Part shown: in pieces, positions 17,499 through 25,127 of the stretch
Position numbering within the stretch: the stretch's first letter is position 1
Layout of the letters: every line of letters begins with the position of its first letter
Source of the DNA: Rhodobacteraceae bacterium M382
GTDB lineage: Bacteria > Pseudomonadota > Alphaproteobacteria > Rhodobacterales > Rhodobacteraceae
Length of the DNA: 64,000 nucleotides
Direction of reading: 5' to 3'
Assembly (NCBI GenBank): GCA_025141015.1
Contig: CP081098.1
Location: 1,618,501 to 1,682,500 of the forward strand
The notes under the pieces: model-generated
What the model was told of the DNA's origin: nothing
What the model saw: only the letters and a program-made list of their open reading frames with translations
Databases searched by the model: none
Program-made: the position numbers and the translations under genes

Positions 17499-18254
17499 TT
17501 AGATCGCAAGATATTCAGCGCGCAGCTCTTCGTTCTCCAGAACTTCGGCGGCCGCGCCGTCGAAAACGATGCCACCCGTGTCCAGGATCACGGCCCGGTC
17601 GGCCAGCTCCAGCGCACGAACCGCGTTCTGTTCAACGATGACAGTGGTCATGCCCTGTTCCTTGATGTGGATGAGGGTTTTTTCAATCTCGTCCACGATG
17701 ACAGGTGCGAGACCTTCATAGGGTTCATCCAGCAACAGCACCTTGATGTCACGGGCCAGAGCCCTGGCGATGGCCAGCATCTGCTGTTCGCCCCCGGACA
17801 GAGTGATGCCTTCCTGCTTGCGCCGCTCCCCCAGACGGGGAAACAGATCATACAGGCGTTCGATCGACCAACCGATGGGCGGGGCGATTTGGGCCAGTTG
17901 CAGGTTCTCTTCGACCGTGAGACCGGGGATAATCCGGCGATCTTCGGGCACGAGGCCCAGCCCGACGGTGGCGGCTTCGTGGCTGGCCATATTGTGCAGC
18001 GGTTGGTGATCCAACCAGATCTCGCCGTGTTTGACCTGTGGGTCGCCCAGACGGGCGATGGAGCGCAGGGTTGATGTTTTGCCCGCGCCGTTGCGGCCCA
18101 GCAGGGCGAGGATTTCGCCTTCGTGGACGTTAAAGCTGATGCCTTGGACGATATAGCTTTCGCCATAATAGGCATGCAGGTCCCACACCGACAGAAAGGC
18201 CGGTGCGGTTGTCGCCTGATTGGCGTTCTTGGAGAAATCGGGTTTTACGTTCAT
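17499..18254 (-). CDS. livF: Branched-chain-type ABC importer ATP-binding protein LivF
   Basis: A 251-residue ABC ATPase of the HAAT (hydrophobic amino acid/amide) importer family. Walker A is GRNGAGKTS (about residues 53-61), the signature is 'LSGGEQQMLAIARAL' (about 151-165), and Walker B is 'KVLLLDEPYEGLAP'. The N-terminal extension before the domain contains 'LSVWDLHAYYGESYIVQG'. It is the last gene of SBP-livH-livM-livG-livF and is followed by a strong terminator. Confidence 0.92.
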   Translation of the reverse strand: MNVKPDFSKNANQATTAPAFLSVWDLHAYYGESYIVQGISFNVHEGEILALLGRNGAGKTSTLRSIARLGDPQVKHGEIWLDHQPLHNMASHEAATVGLGLVPEDRRIIPGLTVEENLQLAQIAPPIGWSIERLYDLFPRLGERRKQEGITLSGGEQQMLAIARALARDIKVLLLDEPYEGLAPVIVDEIEKTLIHIKEQGMTTVIVEQNAVRALELADRAVILDTGGIVFDGAAAEVLENEELRAEYLAI

Positions 18255-18266
18255 CTGTTTCTCTCC

Positions 18267-19022
18267 TTACGCCGACTCGCCCAGATACGCTTCGCGCACC
18301 TTGGGGTTGCCCTTGATGTTCTGCGGATCGTCTTCGACCAGCGGCGTGCCCTGGGCCAGAACCGTGATCCGATCCGCGAGGCTGAACACCACATGCATGT
18401 CGTGTTCGATGATGGCGATGGTGATGTCGCGCTCTTCCTTGATCTGTTTGAGCAGATCAATGGTGTTGTTGGTGTCGGCACGTGCCATTCCGGCAGTGGG
18501 TTCGTCCAACAGCAACAGGCGTGGCTCCTGAGACAGGCACATGCCGATTTCCAGACGCCGTTTGTCACCGCGCGACATGGCGGCGGCGTGCATATGCCGT
18601 TTGTCTGCCATGTTCATGTCCACCAGCATGGCTTCGGCCTTTTCCAACACGTCCTTTTGTCCGGACACTGACCCGATGGCGTTCAGTTCGAACGCGCCGT
18701 CCCGTTTGGCAAAGCAGGGGATCAGCATGTTTTCCATCACTGTCAGATCGCCAAAGATCTCGGGCGTCTGGAACACGCGCGAAATGCCCATCTGATTGAT
18801 TTCATAGGGCGCACGCCCCAGAACGGATTGACCATCGAACATGACCGACCCGGTGTCTGGGATCAGCTTGCCCACCAGGCAATTCAGCAGGGTGGATTTA
18901 CCGGCCCCATTGGGGCCGATGATGGCATGAACGGTGTTTTCCTTGACGCTCAGGTTCACGTCACCCAGCGCCTGAAGGCCACCAAACCGTTTGCCCACGT
19001 TCTTGACTTCGAGAATTCCCAT
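18267..19022 (-). CDS. livG: Branched-chain-type ABC importer ATP-binding protein LivG
   Basis: A 251-residue ABC ATPase. Walker A is GPNGAGKSTL (about residues 37-46), the signature region 'AMSRGDKRRLEIGMCL' is the variant seen in LivG-like proteins (RGD in place of SGG), and Walker B is 'RLLLLDEPTAGMA'. It ends 'NIKGNPKVREAYLGESA', the usual LivG C-terminus. Twelve bases separate it from both livM and livF. It pairs with LivF to drive the LivHM pore. Confidence 0.92.
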   Translation of the reverse strand: MGILEVKNVGKRFGGLQALGDVNLSVKENTVHAIIGPNGAGKSTLLNCLVGKLIPDTGSVMFDGQSVLGRAPYEINQMGISRVFQTPEIFGDLTVMENMLIPCFAKRDGAFELNAIGSVSGQKDVLEKAEAMLVDMNMADKRHMHAAAMSRGDKRRLEIGMCLSQEPRLLLLDEPTAGMARADTNNTIDLLKQIKEERDITIAIIEHDMHVVFSLADRITVLAQGTPLVEDDPQNIKGNPKVREAYLGESA

Positions 19023-19034
19023 CGCTCTCGCTCC

Positions 19035-20237
19035 TTATTCCGCAGGTTCGGTTTTGCCGGATTTGCTGTCTTCGGATTTCCCGCGACCCTTGATCCAGTT
19101 TTTGACCTTTTGACCACCTTCAACCAGGCCACCTGGCAGGAAGATCACCACCAGCATGAACAGGATGCCCAAGGTCAGATGCCAGCCCTTGCCGATAAAC
19201 GGATGCACGACAAAGACCATGAAATCTTCAACTCCGTCAGGCATGAAGGCGAACCACTGATGCAGCACGGTGTCGTTGATCTTGGAGAAGATGTTTTCGA
19301 AGTATTTGATAAAGCCAGCGCCCACGACGGGACCGATCAGAGTGCCCGCACCGCCCAGGATAGTCATCAGAACAACTTCGCCCGATGCGGTCCACTGCAT
19401 GCGCTCGGCACCGGCCAGCGGATCCATCGACGCCATCAGACCACCGGCCAGACCGGCATACATGCCCGAGATGACAAAGGCGGCCAGCGTATACGGACGG
19501 GTGTTCAAACCGGTATAGTTCATCCGCTGCTGGTTCGATTTGACTGCCCGCAGCATCATGCCAAATGGCGAACGGAAGATGCGTACCGCCAGATAGAAAG
19601 ACACAAGCATGATGAGGGCACACAGGTAGTAACCGACATTGAACTGGAACGCCCAGGGACCGACGACCATTTCATAGGTCGACCGCATCTCCAGACCAAA
19701 CAGGCTGGTGACCGGGATCGACCCATCTGCGGTCTGGGATACACCCAGAACCCGCGGGTCATCCAATGTCAGCTGCAGGCCGGTTTCGCCGTTGGTGATC
19801 GGTGTCAGAACCGAATAGGCTAGGTTGAACGACATCTGTGCAAAGGCCAGCGTCAGGATCGAGAAGTAGATCCCCGAGCGGCGCAGGCTGACAAAGCCGA
19901 TGACGACGGCAAACAGGCCGGCAACGATGACGCTCAGCACGATGGCCGGGATCACGTTCATACCAACCAGCTTGAACATCCAGACCGCCGAATAGGACCC
20001 GACACCCAGAAAGGCCGCATGACCAAAGGACAGGTATCCGGTCAGGCCGAAAAGAATGTTGAAGCCGATGGCAAAGATGCCAAAGATCACGAACCGTTGC
20101 ATCAGGTCGGGATAGCCCGCGTTGAACTGCGCCATGGCGCTGCCCGTGGGGAATGGGTTCAGGATGAAGGGTGCGAACAGCGCCAGACAGGCGACGATGA
20201 TCAGCAGGGTGGTGTCTTTTTTGTCCAGTCCGAACAT
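19035..20237 (-). CDS. livM: Branched-chain-type ABC importer permease LivM
   Basis: A 400-residue membrane permease with about ten hydrophobic segments. The motif '[23 protein letters not shown]' is shared by LivM proteins, and '[17 protein letters not shown]' is the cytoplasmic loop contacting the ATPases. The C-terminus is a charged tail ([22 protein letters not shown]). It is next to livH with a 3-base gap. Confidence 0.92.
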   Translation of the reverse strand: MFGLDKKDTTLLIIVACLALFAPFILNPFPTGSAMAQFNAGYPDLMQRFVIFGIFAIGFNILFGLTGYLSFGHAAFLGVGSYSAVWMFKLVGMNVIPAIVLSVIVAGLFAVVIGFVSLRRSGIYFSILTLAFAQMSFNLAYSVLTPITNGETGLQLTLDDPRVLGVSQTADGSIPVTSLFGLEMRSTYEMVVGPWAFQFNVGYYLCALIMLVSFYLAVRIFRSPFGMMLRAVKSNQQRMNYTGLNTRPYTLAAFVISGMYAGLAGGLMASMDPLAGAERMQWTASGEVVLMTILGGAGTLIGPVVGAGFIKYFENIFSKINDTVLHQWFAFMPDGVEDFMVFVVHPFIGKGWHLTLGILFMLVVIFLPGGLVEGGQKVKNWIKGRGKSEDSKSGKTEPAE

Positions 20238-20240
20238 TGC

Positions 20241-21272
20241 TTAATCCTCCATCACGCCTTTGCGGCCCATCAGACCCCGTGGACGGGTGAGCAGAATGAT
20301 GATTGCGACCACATAGATGATGATCTGGTCGATGCCGGGGATGATCGATTTGACTTCGTTCATCGAGGCAAAACTCTCCAGGACGCCCAGCAGGAAGCCC
20401 GCCAGAACCGCTCCGGGCAACGAGCCCATACCGCCGACAACCACCACAACAAAGCTGAGAACCAGGAAGTCCATGCCCATGTGATAATTGGGTGAATTGA
20501 TAGGCGCATACATCACCCCGGCCAGCCCTGCGACGGCTGCCGCGACCCCGAACATGATGGTGAACCGGCGATCGATGTTGATGCCCAGCAGCCCAACGGT
20601 TTCGCGGTCTGCCATGCCAGCCCGTACGACCATGCCAAATGTCGTGAACTGCAAAAAGGCAAACACGCCGCCAATGATCAGGGCCGAAAAGGCGAAATAC
20701 ACCAGGCGCCAGTAGGGATAGATGATCGCGTTGGGGTCAAATCCCAGCATGACACCGAAATCGAACGACCCTTTGAACACGTCCGGCGCGCCGGTAGGGA
20801 TCGGGTTGGCACCATAGAAATACTTGACCACTTCCTGCAACACGATGGCCAGGCCAAATGTCACGAGAATCTGATCCGCATGGGGACGCTTGTAGAAATG
20901 TTTGATCAGGCCACGCTCCATCACATAGCCGATGAACAGCATGACCGGGATGGCGAACAGGATCGCCAATGGCACAGACCAGTCGATTATGGCGGCCCCG
21001 GTTTCCGGGCCGAACCAGGATTCGACGTAGGCCGTCTTGACCTTGGCCGGGTTGCCAAGAAAGTCAGTTTTGGTTTCGTCGATTGTTTCAAACGACAGGT
21101 TCAGAATGCGTTGAACGGTGACCGCGCAGAAGGCACCGATCATGAACAGGGCCCCGTGGGCAAAGTTCACCACGCCCAGCGTACCGAAAATGAGAGTGAG
21201 CCCGAGCGCGATCAGCGCATAGGCAGAGCCCTTGTCGAGCCCGTTTAGAATTTGCAGGAGGATTGCGTCCAT
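20241..21272 (-). CDS. livH: Branched-chain-type ABC importer permease LivH
   Basis: A 343-residue membrane permease. It starts 'MDAILLQILNGLDKGSAYALIALGL' and has 'IFGTLGVVNFAHGALFMIGAF', the LivH signature, and a C-terminal 'MGSLPGAVLAGFLLGVLESF'. I use ATG 21272 (with AAGGTGGGG upstream) rather than the in-frame GTG at 21281. The loop around residues 40-100 is longer than in amino-acid LivH proteins, which is common in amide/urea-type relatives. It is separated from the binding-protein gene by three hairpins. Confidence 0.9.
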   Translation of the reverse strand: MDAILLQILNGLDKGSAYALIALGLTLIFGTLGVVNFAHGALFMIGAFCAVTVQRILNLSFETIDETKTDFLGNPAKVKTAYVESWFGPETGAAIIDWSVPLAILFAIPVMLFIGYVMERGLIKHFYKRPHADQILVTFGLAIVLQEVVKYFYGANPIPTGAPDVFKGSFDFGVMLGFDPNAIIYPYWRLVYFAFSALIIGGVFAFLQFTTFGMVVRAGMADRETVGLLGINIDRRFTIMFGVAAAVAGLAGVMYAPINSPNYHMGMDFLVLSFVVVVVGGMGSLPGAVLAGFLLGVLESFASMNEVKSIIPGIDQIIIYVVAIIILLTRPRGLMGRKGVMED

Positions 21273-21299
21273 GGTCCCCACCTTGGTTGAGGGTCACAT

Positions 21300-21395
21300 G
21301 CGCCCTCCTGACCGATCGGCCGGGAGGGCGCTTTGACAATTGGCAGTTCCGAATTCCGGGTCGGAATTCGGACCGGAATTATTGAATAATTCCGG
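21300..21395 (-). promoter_or_regulatory. Three consecutive hairpins between the binding-protein gene and livH
   Basis: Three perfect inverted repeats lie in the 135-base gap: 21373-21383/21385-21395 (11 bp, one-base loop), 21349-21358/21362-21371 (10 bp, loop GGT) and 21300-21308/21323-21331 (9 bp). None has a U tract, so they look like mRNA 3'-end protectors or a partial read-through block that would keep the binding protein more abundant than the permeases. Confidence 0.65.
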
Positions 21396-21407
21396 CACCG
21401 TTTCGCA

Positions 21408-22754
21408 TTATGCGCCCGAGTTACAGGTACCCAGCGCGCCACCTGCGAACATCGGATGATCCGGTGCATAGGTGACCTGCGAGGCGGGTGTAACTTCGAC
21501 AACTTCCAGAAGGTCGAACTCGGACGTCGGGTTCTCTTTCCCGCGCACAACCAGAACGTCCTTGAAGCACTGGTGGTCTTCGGCGCGATACAGCGTCTTG
21601 CCGTTGCCCAGACCGTCGAATTCATAGCCTTCCAGCGCTTCGACGATGCCACAGGGGTTAAAGGTGCCCGCGCGTTCGGCTGCATCTGCATAAAGCAGAG
21701 TCTGGCAGTACACGGTGTGGGCGGCCTGTGACGGCGGGAAGCCGTATTTGGTGCCAAAGGATTTGACGAACGCCTTGGAGGCATCGTCCTGCAGCGACCA
21801 GTGCCAGTTGGTGGATCCGTGAATGCCCTTCACGTTTTCACCGGCACCTTTGGCCATCAGGCGCGAATACAGCGGAACAACGATTTCGAACTGTTTGCCG
21901 TTGACGATCTTTTCGCGCAGGCCAAACTGAACCGCGTTGGTCAGCGAGTTCACCATGTTGCCGCCATAGTGGTTCAGAACCAGAACATCCGCGCCCGAGT
22001 TCAGGACCGGTGCGATATAGGACGAGAAGTCGGTCGCCGCCAGAGGTGTGCGGACCTTGTTCACGGTGTTCCAGCCCAGGGCTTCGGTCGCGGCTGCGAT
22101 CGATTCTTCCTGGGTCCAGCCCCATGTGTAATCTGCCGTCAGGTGATAGGCGTTCCGGTCGGTGCCATAGAGGTTCTTGAGAACCGGTGCCAGAGCTGCG
22201 CCTGACATGTAACCGTTAAAGAAGTGACGGAAACCATTGGCTTTCTTGTCTTTTCCGGTGGTGTCATTCGAGTGTGTCAGGCCGGCCATAAAGATCACGC
22301 CAGCTTCCTGGCACAGGCCCTGAACAGCAATCGCAACACCCGAAGAAGAACCGCCGGTGATCATCACCGCACCGTCTTTTTCGATCATCGATTTGGCCGA
22401 TGCACGGGCTGCGTCGGATTTGGTCTGGGTGTCGCCGGTGACGAATTCGACCTTTTTGCCCAGGATGCCGTTGCCCTGCAACGCCTTGGAGCTAAAGGTG
22501 TTCATCATGCCGCCGTCGCCGCCACCATTCAGATGTTCGACTGCGAGTTCGTAAGCGCGCAGTTCGTCGGCACCTTCGTCCGCATAGGGGCCGGTCTGGG
22601 GCACGTTAAAGCCCAGGGTAACCGTGCCGCCGGTGGGTTCATTGGTATAAGCAGCCGCAGAAGATGCGGTAAAGATCGTCGGCAGTGCAACACCAGCGCC
22701 AGCAAGAGCACCGGTTTTCAGCACACCACGACGGGTGACATCGGATTTTGTCAT
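21408..22754 (-). CDS. HAAT-family ABC substrate-binding protein with Tat signal
   Basis: A 448-residue periplasmic binding protein of the LivK/AmiC/UrtA type. The start at 22754 has GGGAGGA upstream. The N-terminus 'TRRGVLKTGALAGAGVALP' is a twin-arginine signal, so it is probably exported folded. The mature part begins 'TVTLGFNVPQTGPYADEGADE', with 'MITGGSSSGVAIAVQGLCQEA' and 'LTADYTWGWTQEESIAAATEALG' typical of the fold. First gene of the operon with livHMGF, divergent from a ScfR-like regulator. The ligand is not evident; the size and Tat signal fit amide or carboxylate binders better than LivK. Confidence 0.88.
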   Translation of the reverse strand: MTKSDVTRRGVLKTGALAGAGVALPTIFTASSAAAYTNEPTGGTVTLGFNVPQTGPYADEGADELRAYELAVEHLNGGGDGGMMNTFSSKALQGNGILGKKVEFVTGDTQTKSDAARASAKSMIEKDGAVMITGGSSSGVAIAVQGLCQEAGVIFMAGLTHSNDTTGKDKKANGFRHFFNGYMSGAALAPVLKNLYGTDRNAYHLTADYTWGWTQEESIAAATEALGWNTVNKVRTPLAATDFSSYIAPVLNSGADVLVLNHYGGNMVNSLTNAVQFGLREKIVNGKQFEIVVPLYSRLMAKGAGENVKGIHGSTNWHWSLQDDASKAFVKSFGTKYGFPPSQAAHTVYCQTLLYADAAERAGTFNPCGIVEALEGYEFDGLGNGKTLYRAEDHQCFKDVLVVRGKENPTSEFDLLEVVEVTPASQVTYAPDHPMFAGGALGTCNSGA

Positions 22755-22851
22755 GAATTCCTCCCATTTCGAAAAACGCGCCATGAGGCTCCTCAACCAA
22801 CACGGCGCAGACACATGTCTGTGCAAATGCATTATGGGCGCGGGATGTAAA

Positions 22852-22931
22852 ATTGCGCAATAAGGCCCTTGAAAAACACGATAATTTTGTAAATAACTGC
22901 ACAGGTGTTGGATGGTTTTTGTAAATAAACT
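22852..22931. promoter_or_regulatory. Repeated motifs in the binding-protein/ScfR divergent region
   Basis: The 232-base divergent region holds a perfect palindrome ATTGCGCAAT (22852-22861), two direct repeats of TTTTGTAAATAA at 22885 and 22917 (32 bases, about three helical turns apart), and two copies of GAAAA(A)CACG(T)ATAAT at 22871 and 22956. These are plausible sites for the ScfR-type regulator, whose relatives bind TTTGCAAA-like sequences. Confidence 0.45.
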
Positions 22932-22986
22932 TATGTTGCAGCGCAGAAAGCCGTTGAAAACACGTATAATTGAATGAGTGAATACC

Positions 22987-24294
22987 ATGGTGCGTGAAAC
23001 TCTGACCGGAAGCCGAATTCGCGAACGCCGTCTGATCGCAGGGTTGCGCCAGGCCGATTTGGCGCGGCAGGTGGAAATTTCTGCCTCCTACCTCAATCTC
23101 ATCGAACACAATCGGCGCAGAATCGGTGGCAAACTTTTGGTGGATATTGCCCAGGTTCTGGGGGTCGAGCCTTCGATGCTGACCGAAGGGGCTGAGGCAG
23201 CGCTGATTGCCACCCTGCGCGAAGCCGCCGCAGATGCGGTGTCCCAAGTGGCCGAAACCGACCGTGCTGATGAATTTGCAGGCCGTTTTCCCGGCTGGGC
23301 CGAGGTGCTCGCCGGGGAACACCGCCGGGTCGCTTCGTTGGAGCGAACGGTTCAGACGCTTTCGGACCGGTTGACCCATGATCCGCATCTGGCCGCCTCG
23401 CTGCACGAGGTGCTGTCCACGGCGGCCGCGATCCGTTCAACCGCATCGATCCTGGCCGAAACCGGCGAGATCGAACCGGAATGGCGGGACCGGTTTCACA
23501 AGAACCTGAATGAGGACAGCCTGCGCCTGGCCGAAAGCTCCCGCGCGCTGGTGAATTTTCTGGATGAAAGCGACACAGGTGAAGATCGCCGTGGCGTGCC
23601 GCAGGAAGAAGTCGAAGCCTTTTTCCAAGCCCATGATTTTCATTTTCCCGAATTGGAGGGGGCTGGCGGTGACATTGACGCTCTGGTCTCGGGTGCGGTT
23701 GAATTGGGGTCTTCGTCGGCCCAGATCATCGCGCGCGCAGCGTTGGCGCAATATGTCGCGGATGCGCAAGAACTGCCGTTGGACCGGTTCCAAAAGGCCC
23801 TGGAACAGGTCGGGGTGGACCCGGTCAAATTGGCGGATATCTTTGCCTGTAGCCTGCAAACAGTCTTTCGCAGGCTCGCCGTCATGCCGGCCAGCGTCAC
23901 CGGGGGCGAAGTCGGGCTGGTGATTTCTGATGGGTCGGGGTCTATCCTGTTTCGTAAACCTGTAACGGATTTTGCCCTGCCCAAATTTGGGGCCTCTTGT
24001 CCATTGTGGCCTGTGTTTACTGCCTTTACCCGCCCGAACCTGCCCATTCGGCGACGGGTGTCCCAGGCCGGTCAGACCACGGCCAGCTTTGACTGTCTGG
24101 CAATCTGCTGGCCGCGCGAGGCGCTCGATTTTGATCGTGATCCGCTGTATCACGCGGCGATGTTGATCCTGCCGGTGCCGGCGGCCCAAGCGGGGGACCA
24201 GCCTGGCCTGCCCGTGGGCAGTTCATGCCGGGTGTGTCCGCGCAAGGAGTGCGGCGCACGACGTGAGCCGTCCATTCTGAGCGAAGAGTTTTGA
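22987..24294 (+). CDS. XRE/ScfR-type regulator (short-chain fatty acyl-CoA regulator family)
   Basis: A 435-residue regulator. An XRE helix-turn-helix (about residues 7-62) includes 'LRQADLARQVEISASYLNLIEHNRR'. The middle is helical, and the C-terminal part is the ScfR/DUF2083 module ending in a Cys motif 'SSCRVCPRKECGARREPS'. Relatives (RamB, PccR, MccR) control acetate, propionate or methylcitrate metabolism and sense acyl-CoA. ATG 22987 or GTG 22978 could be the start. It is divergent from the HAAT importer and precedes the sensor-kinase operon, so it may regulate one or both. Confidence 0.82.
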   Translation: MVRETLTGSRIRERRLIAGLRQADLARQVEISASYLNLIEHNRRRIGGKLLVDIAQVLGVEPSMLTEGAEAALIATLREAAADAVSQVAETDRADEFAGRFPGWAEVLAGEHRRVASLERTVQTLSDRLTHDPHLAASLHEVLSTAAAIRSTASILAETGEIEPEWRDRFHKNLNEDSLRLAESSRALVNFLDESDTGEDRRGVPQEEVEAFFQAHDFHFPELEGAGGDIDALVSGAVELGSSSAQIIARAALAQYVADAQELPLDRFQKALEQVGVDPVKLADIFACSLQTVFRRLAVMPASVTGGEVGLVISDGSGSILFRKPVTDFALPKFGASCPLWPVFTAFTRPNLPIRRRVSQAGQTTASFDCLAICWPREALDFDRDPLYHAAMLILPVPAAQAGDQPGLPVGSSCRVCPRKECGARREPSILSEEF

Positions 24295-24387
24295 CAGGTC
24301 GTCAACCACACGGCTAATCTGCGGGACGGGACAATCAAATATCAGGACCTGACACAACAAGGGTCCGCCGGGGGAGGATGACCAGGG

Positions 24388-24768
24388 ATGAGCCGACGTG
24401 TTGTGCTGATCGAAGATGAGCCGAATATCATAGAGGCGATCCGTTTTCTTCTGACCCGGGACGGGTGGCAGGTCGATACCCATTCCAACGGCAGTGATGC
24501 AATGGATGTGATCCGGGCTGCACAGCCGGATCTGGTGATCCTGGATGTGATGCTGCCGGGCAAGAATGGCATGGAGATCCTGCGCGACCTGCGCGAGGAA
24601 GACAGCTTTAAAACCCTGCCGGTGCTGATGCTGACGGCGCGGGGCCAGGCACGGGACCGGGAAATGGCGGAAAAGGCCGGGGTTAACCGGTTCATGACCA
24701 AACCCTTTTCCAATGCCGAGGTCATGGACGCCGTTCGGGATCTGTATGCCCAAGCGCCCCGCCCATGA
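24388..24768 (+). CDS. Single-domain response regulator
   Basis: A 126-residue CheY-like receiver with no output domain. 'VVLIEDEPNI' holds the acidic pocket (Glu9/Asp10), Asp53 in 'LVILDVMLPG' is the phosphorylation site, 'LMLTARGQ' gives the switch Thr and 'RFMTKPFS' the conserved Lys. It overlaps the next small gene by four bases and is in one operon with the SSF-histidine kinase, its likely phosphodonor. With no DNA-binding domain it must act by protein contact or relay. Confidence 0.92.
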   Translation: MSRRVVLIEDEPNIIEAIRFLLTRDGWQVDTHSNGSDAMDVIRAAQPDLVILDVMLPGKNGMEILRDLREEDSFKTLPVLMLTARGQARDREMAEKAGVNRFMTKPFSNAEVMDAVRDLYAQAPRP

Positions 24769-25127
24769 CTGTGCCGGATCGAGACGGCGAACCGCGTGTC
24801 GGACAGCCGCGCGTGCAATCTGCGGCGCAACCCAGCAAGGCGCTGTTTCTGGAACATCGTTCGTATCGGCGGCGCCGGTTGATGGATGTGGCCAAGCTGT
24901 TGCCGATCCTGGGGTCGGTCCTGTTTCTGGTACCACTGTTCTGGCTGCTGGGCGGGGCGTCGGCCGACCCGGTTCCGACATCGCGGGCGGTTATCTATAT
25001 CTTTGTGGTCTGGGCCTTGCTCATCTGTGTGAACGCTTTGTTTGGCGTCGCGGTGCGCCGCTGGGCCGAAAGCTGGGTGACGACGCCACAATCGCCTAAG
25101 AATACGGCGGACGAGGAGCACGGGTGA
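24765..25127 (+). CDS. Small membrane protein between response regulator and SSF-kinase
   Basis: A 120-residue protein of unknown family. A basic, disordered N-terminus (about 40 residues, ending 'HRSYRRRRLMDVAK') is followed by two membrane helices ('LLPILGSVLFLVPLFWLLGG' and 'AVIYIFVVWALLICVNALFG') with a short loop between, so both ends should be cytoplasmic. Its ATG overlaps the receiver gene stop, and its TGA overlaps the kinase start (TGATG), so all three are translationally coupled. It is probably an accessory subunit of the sensor, but this is inference. Confidence 0.72.
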   Translation: MTVPDRDGEPRVGQPRVQSAAQPSKALFLEHRSYRRRRLMDVAKLLPILGSVLFLVPLFWLLGGASADPVPTSRAVIYIFVVWALLICVNALFGVAVRRWAESWVTTPQSPKNTADEEHG

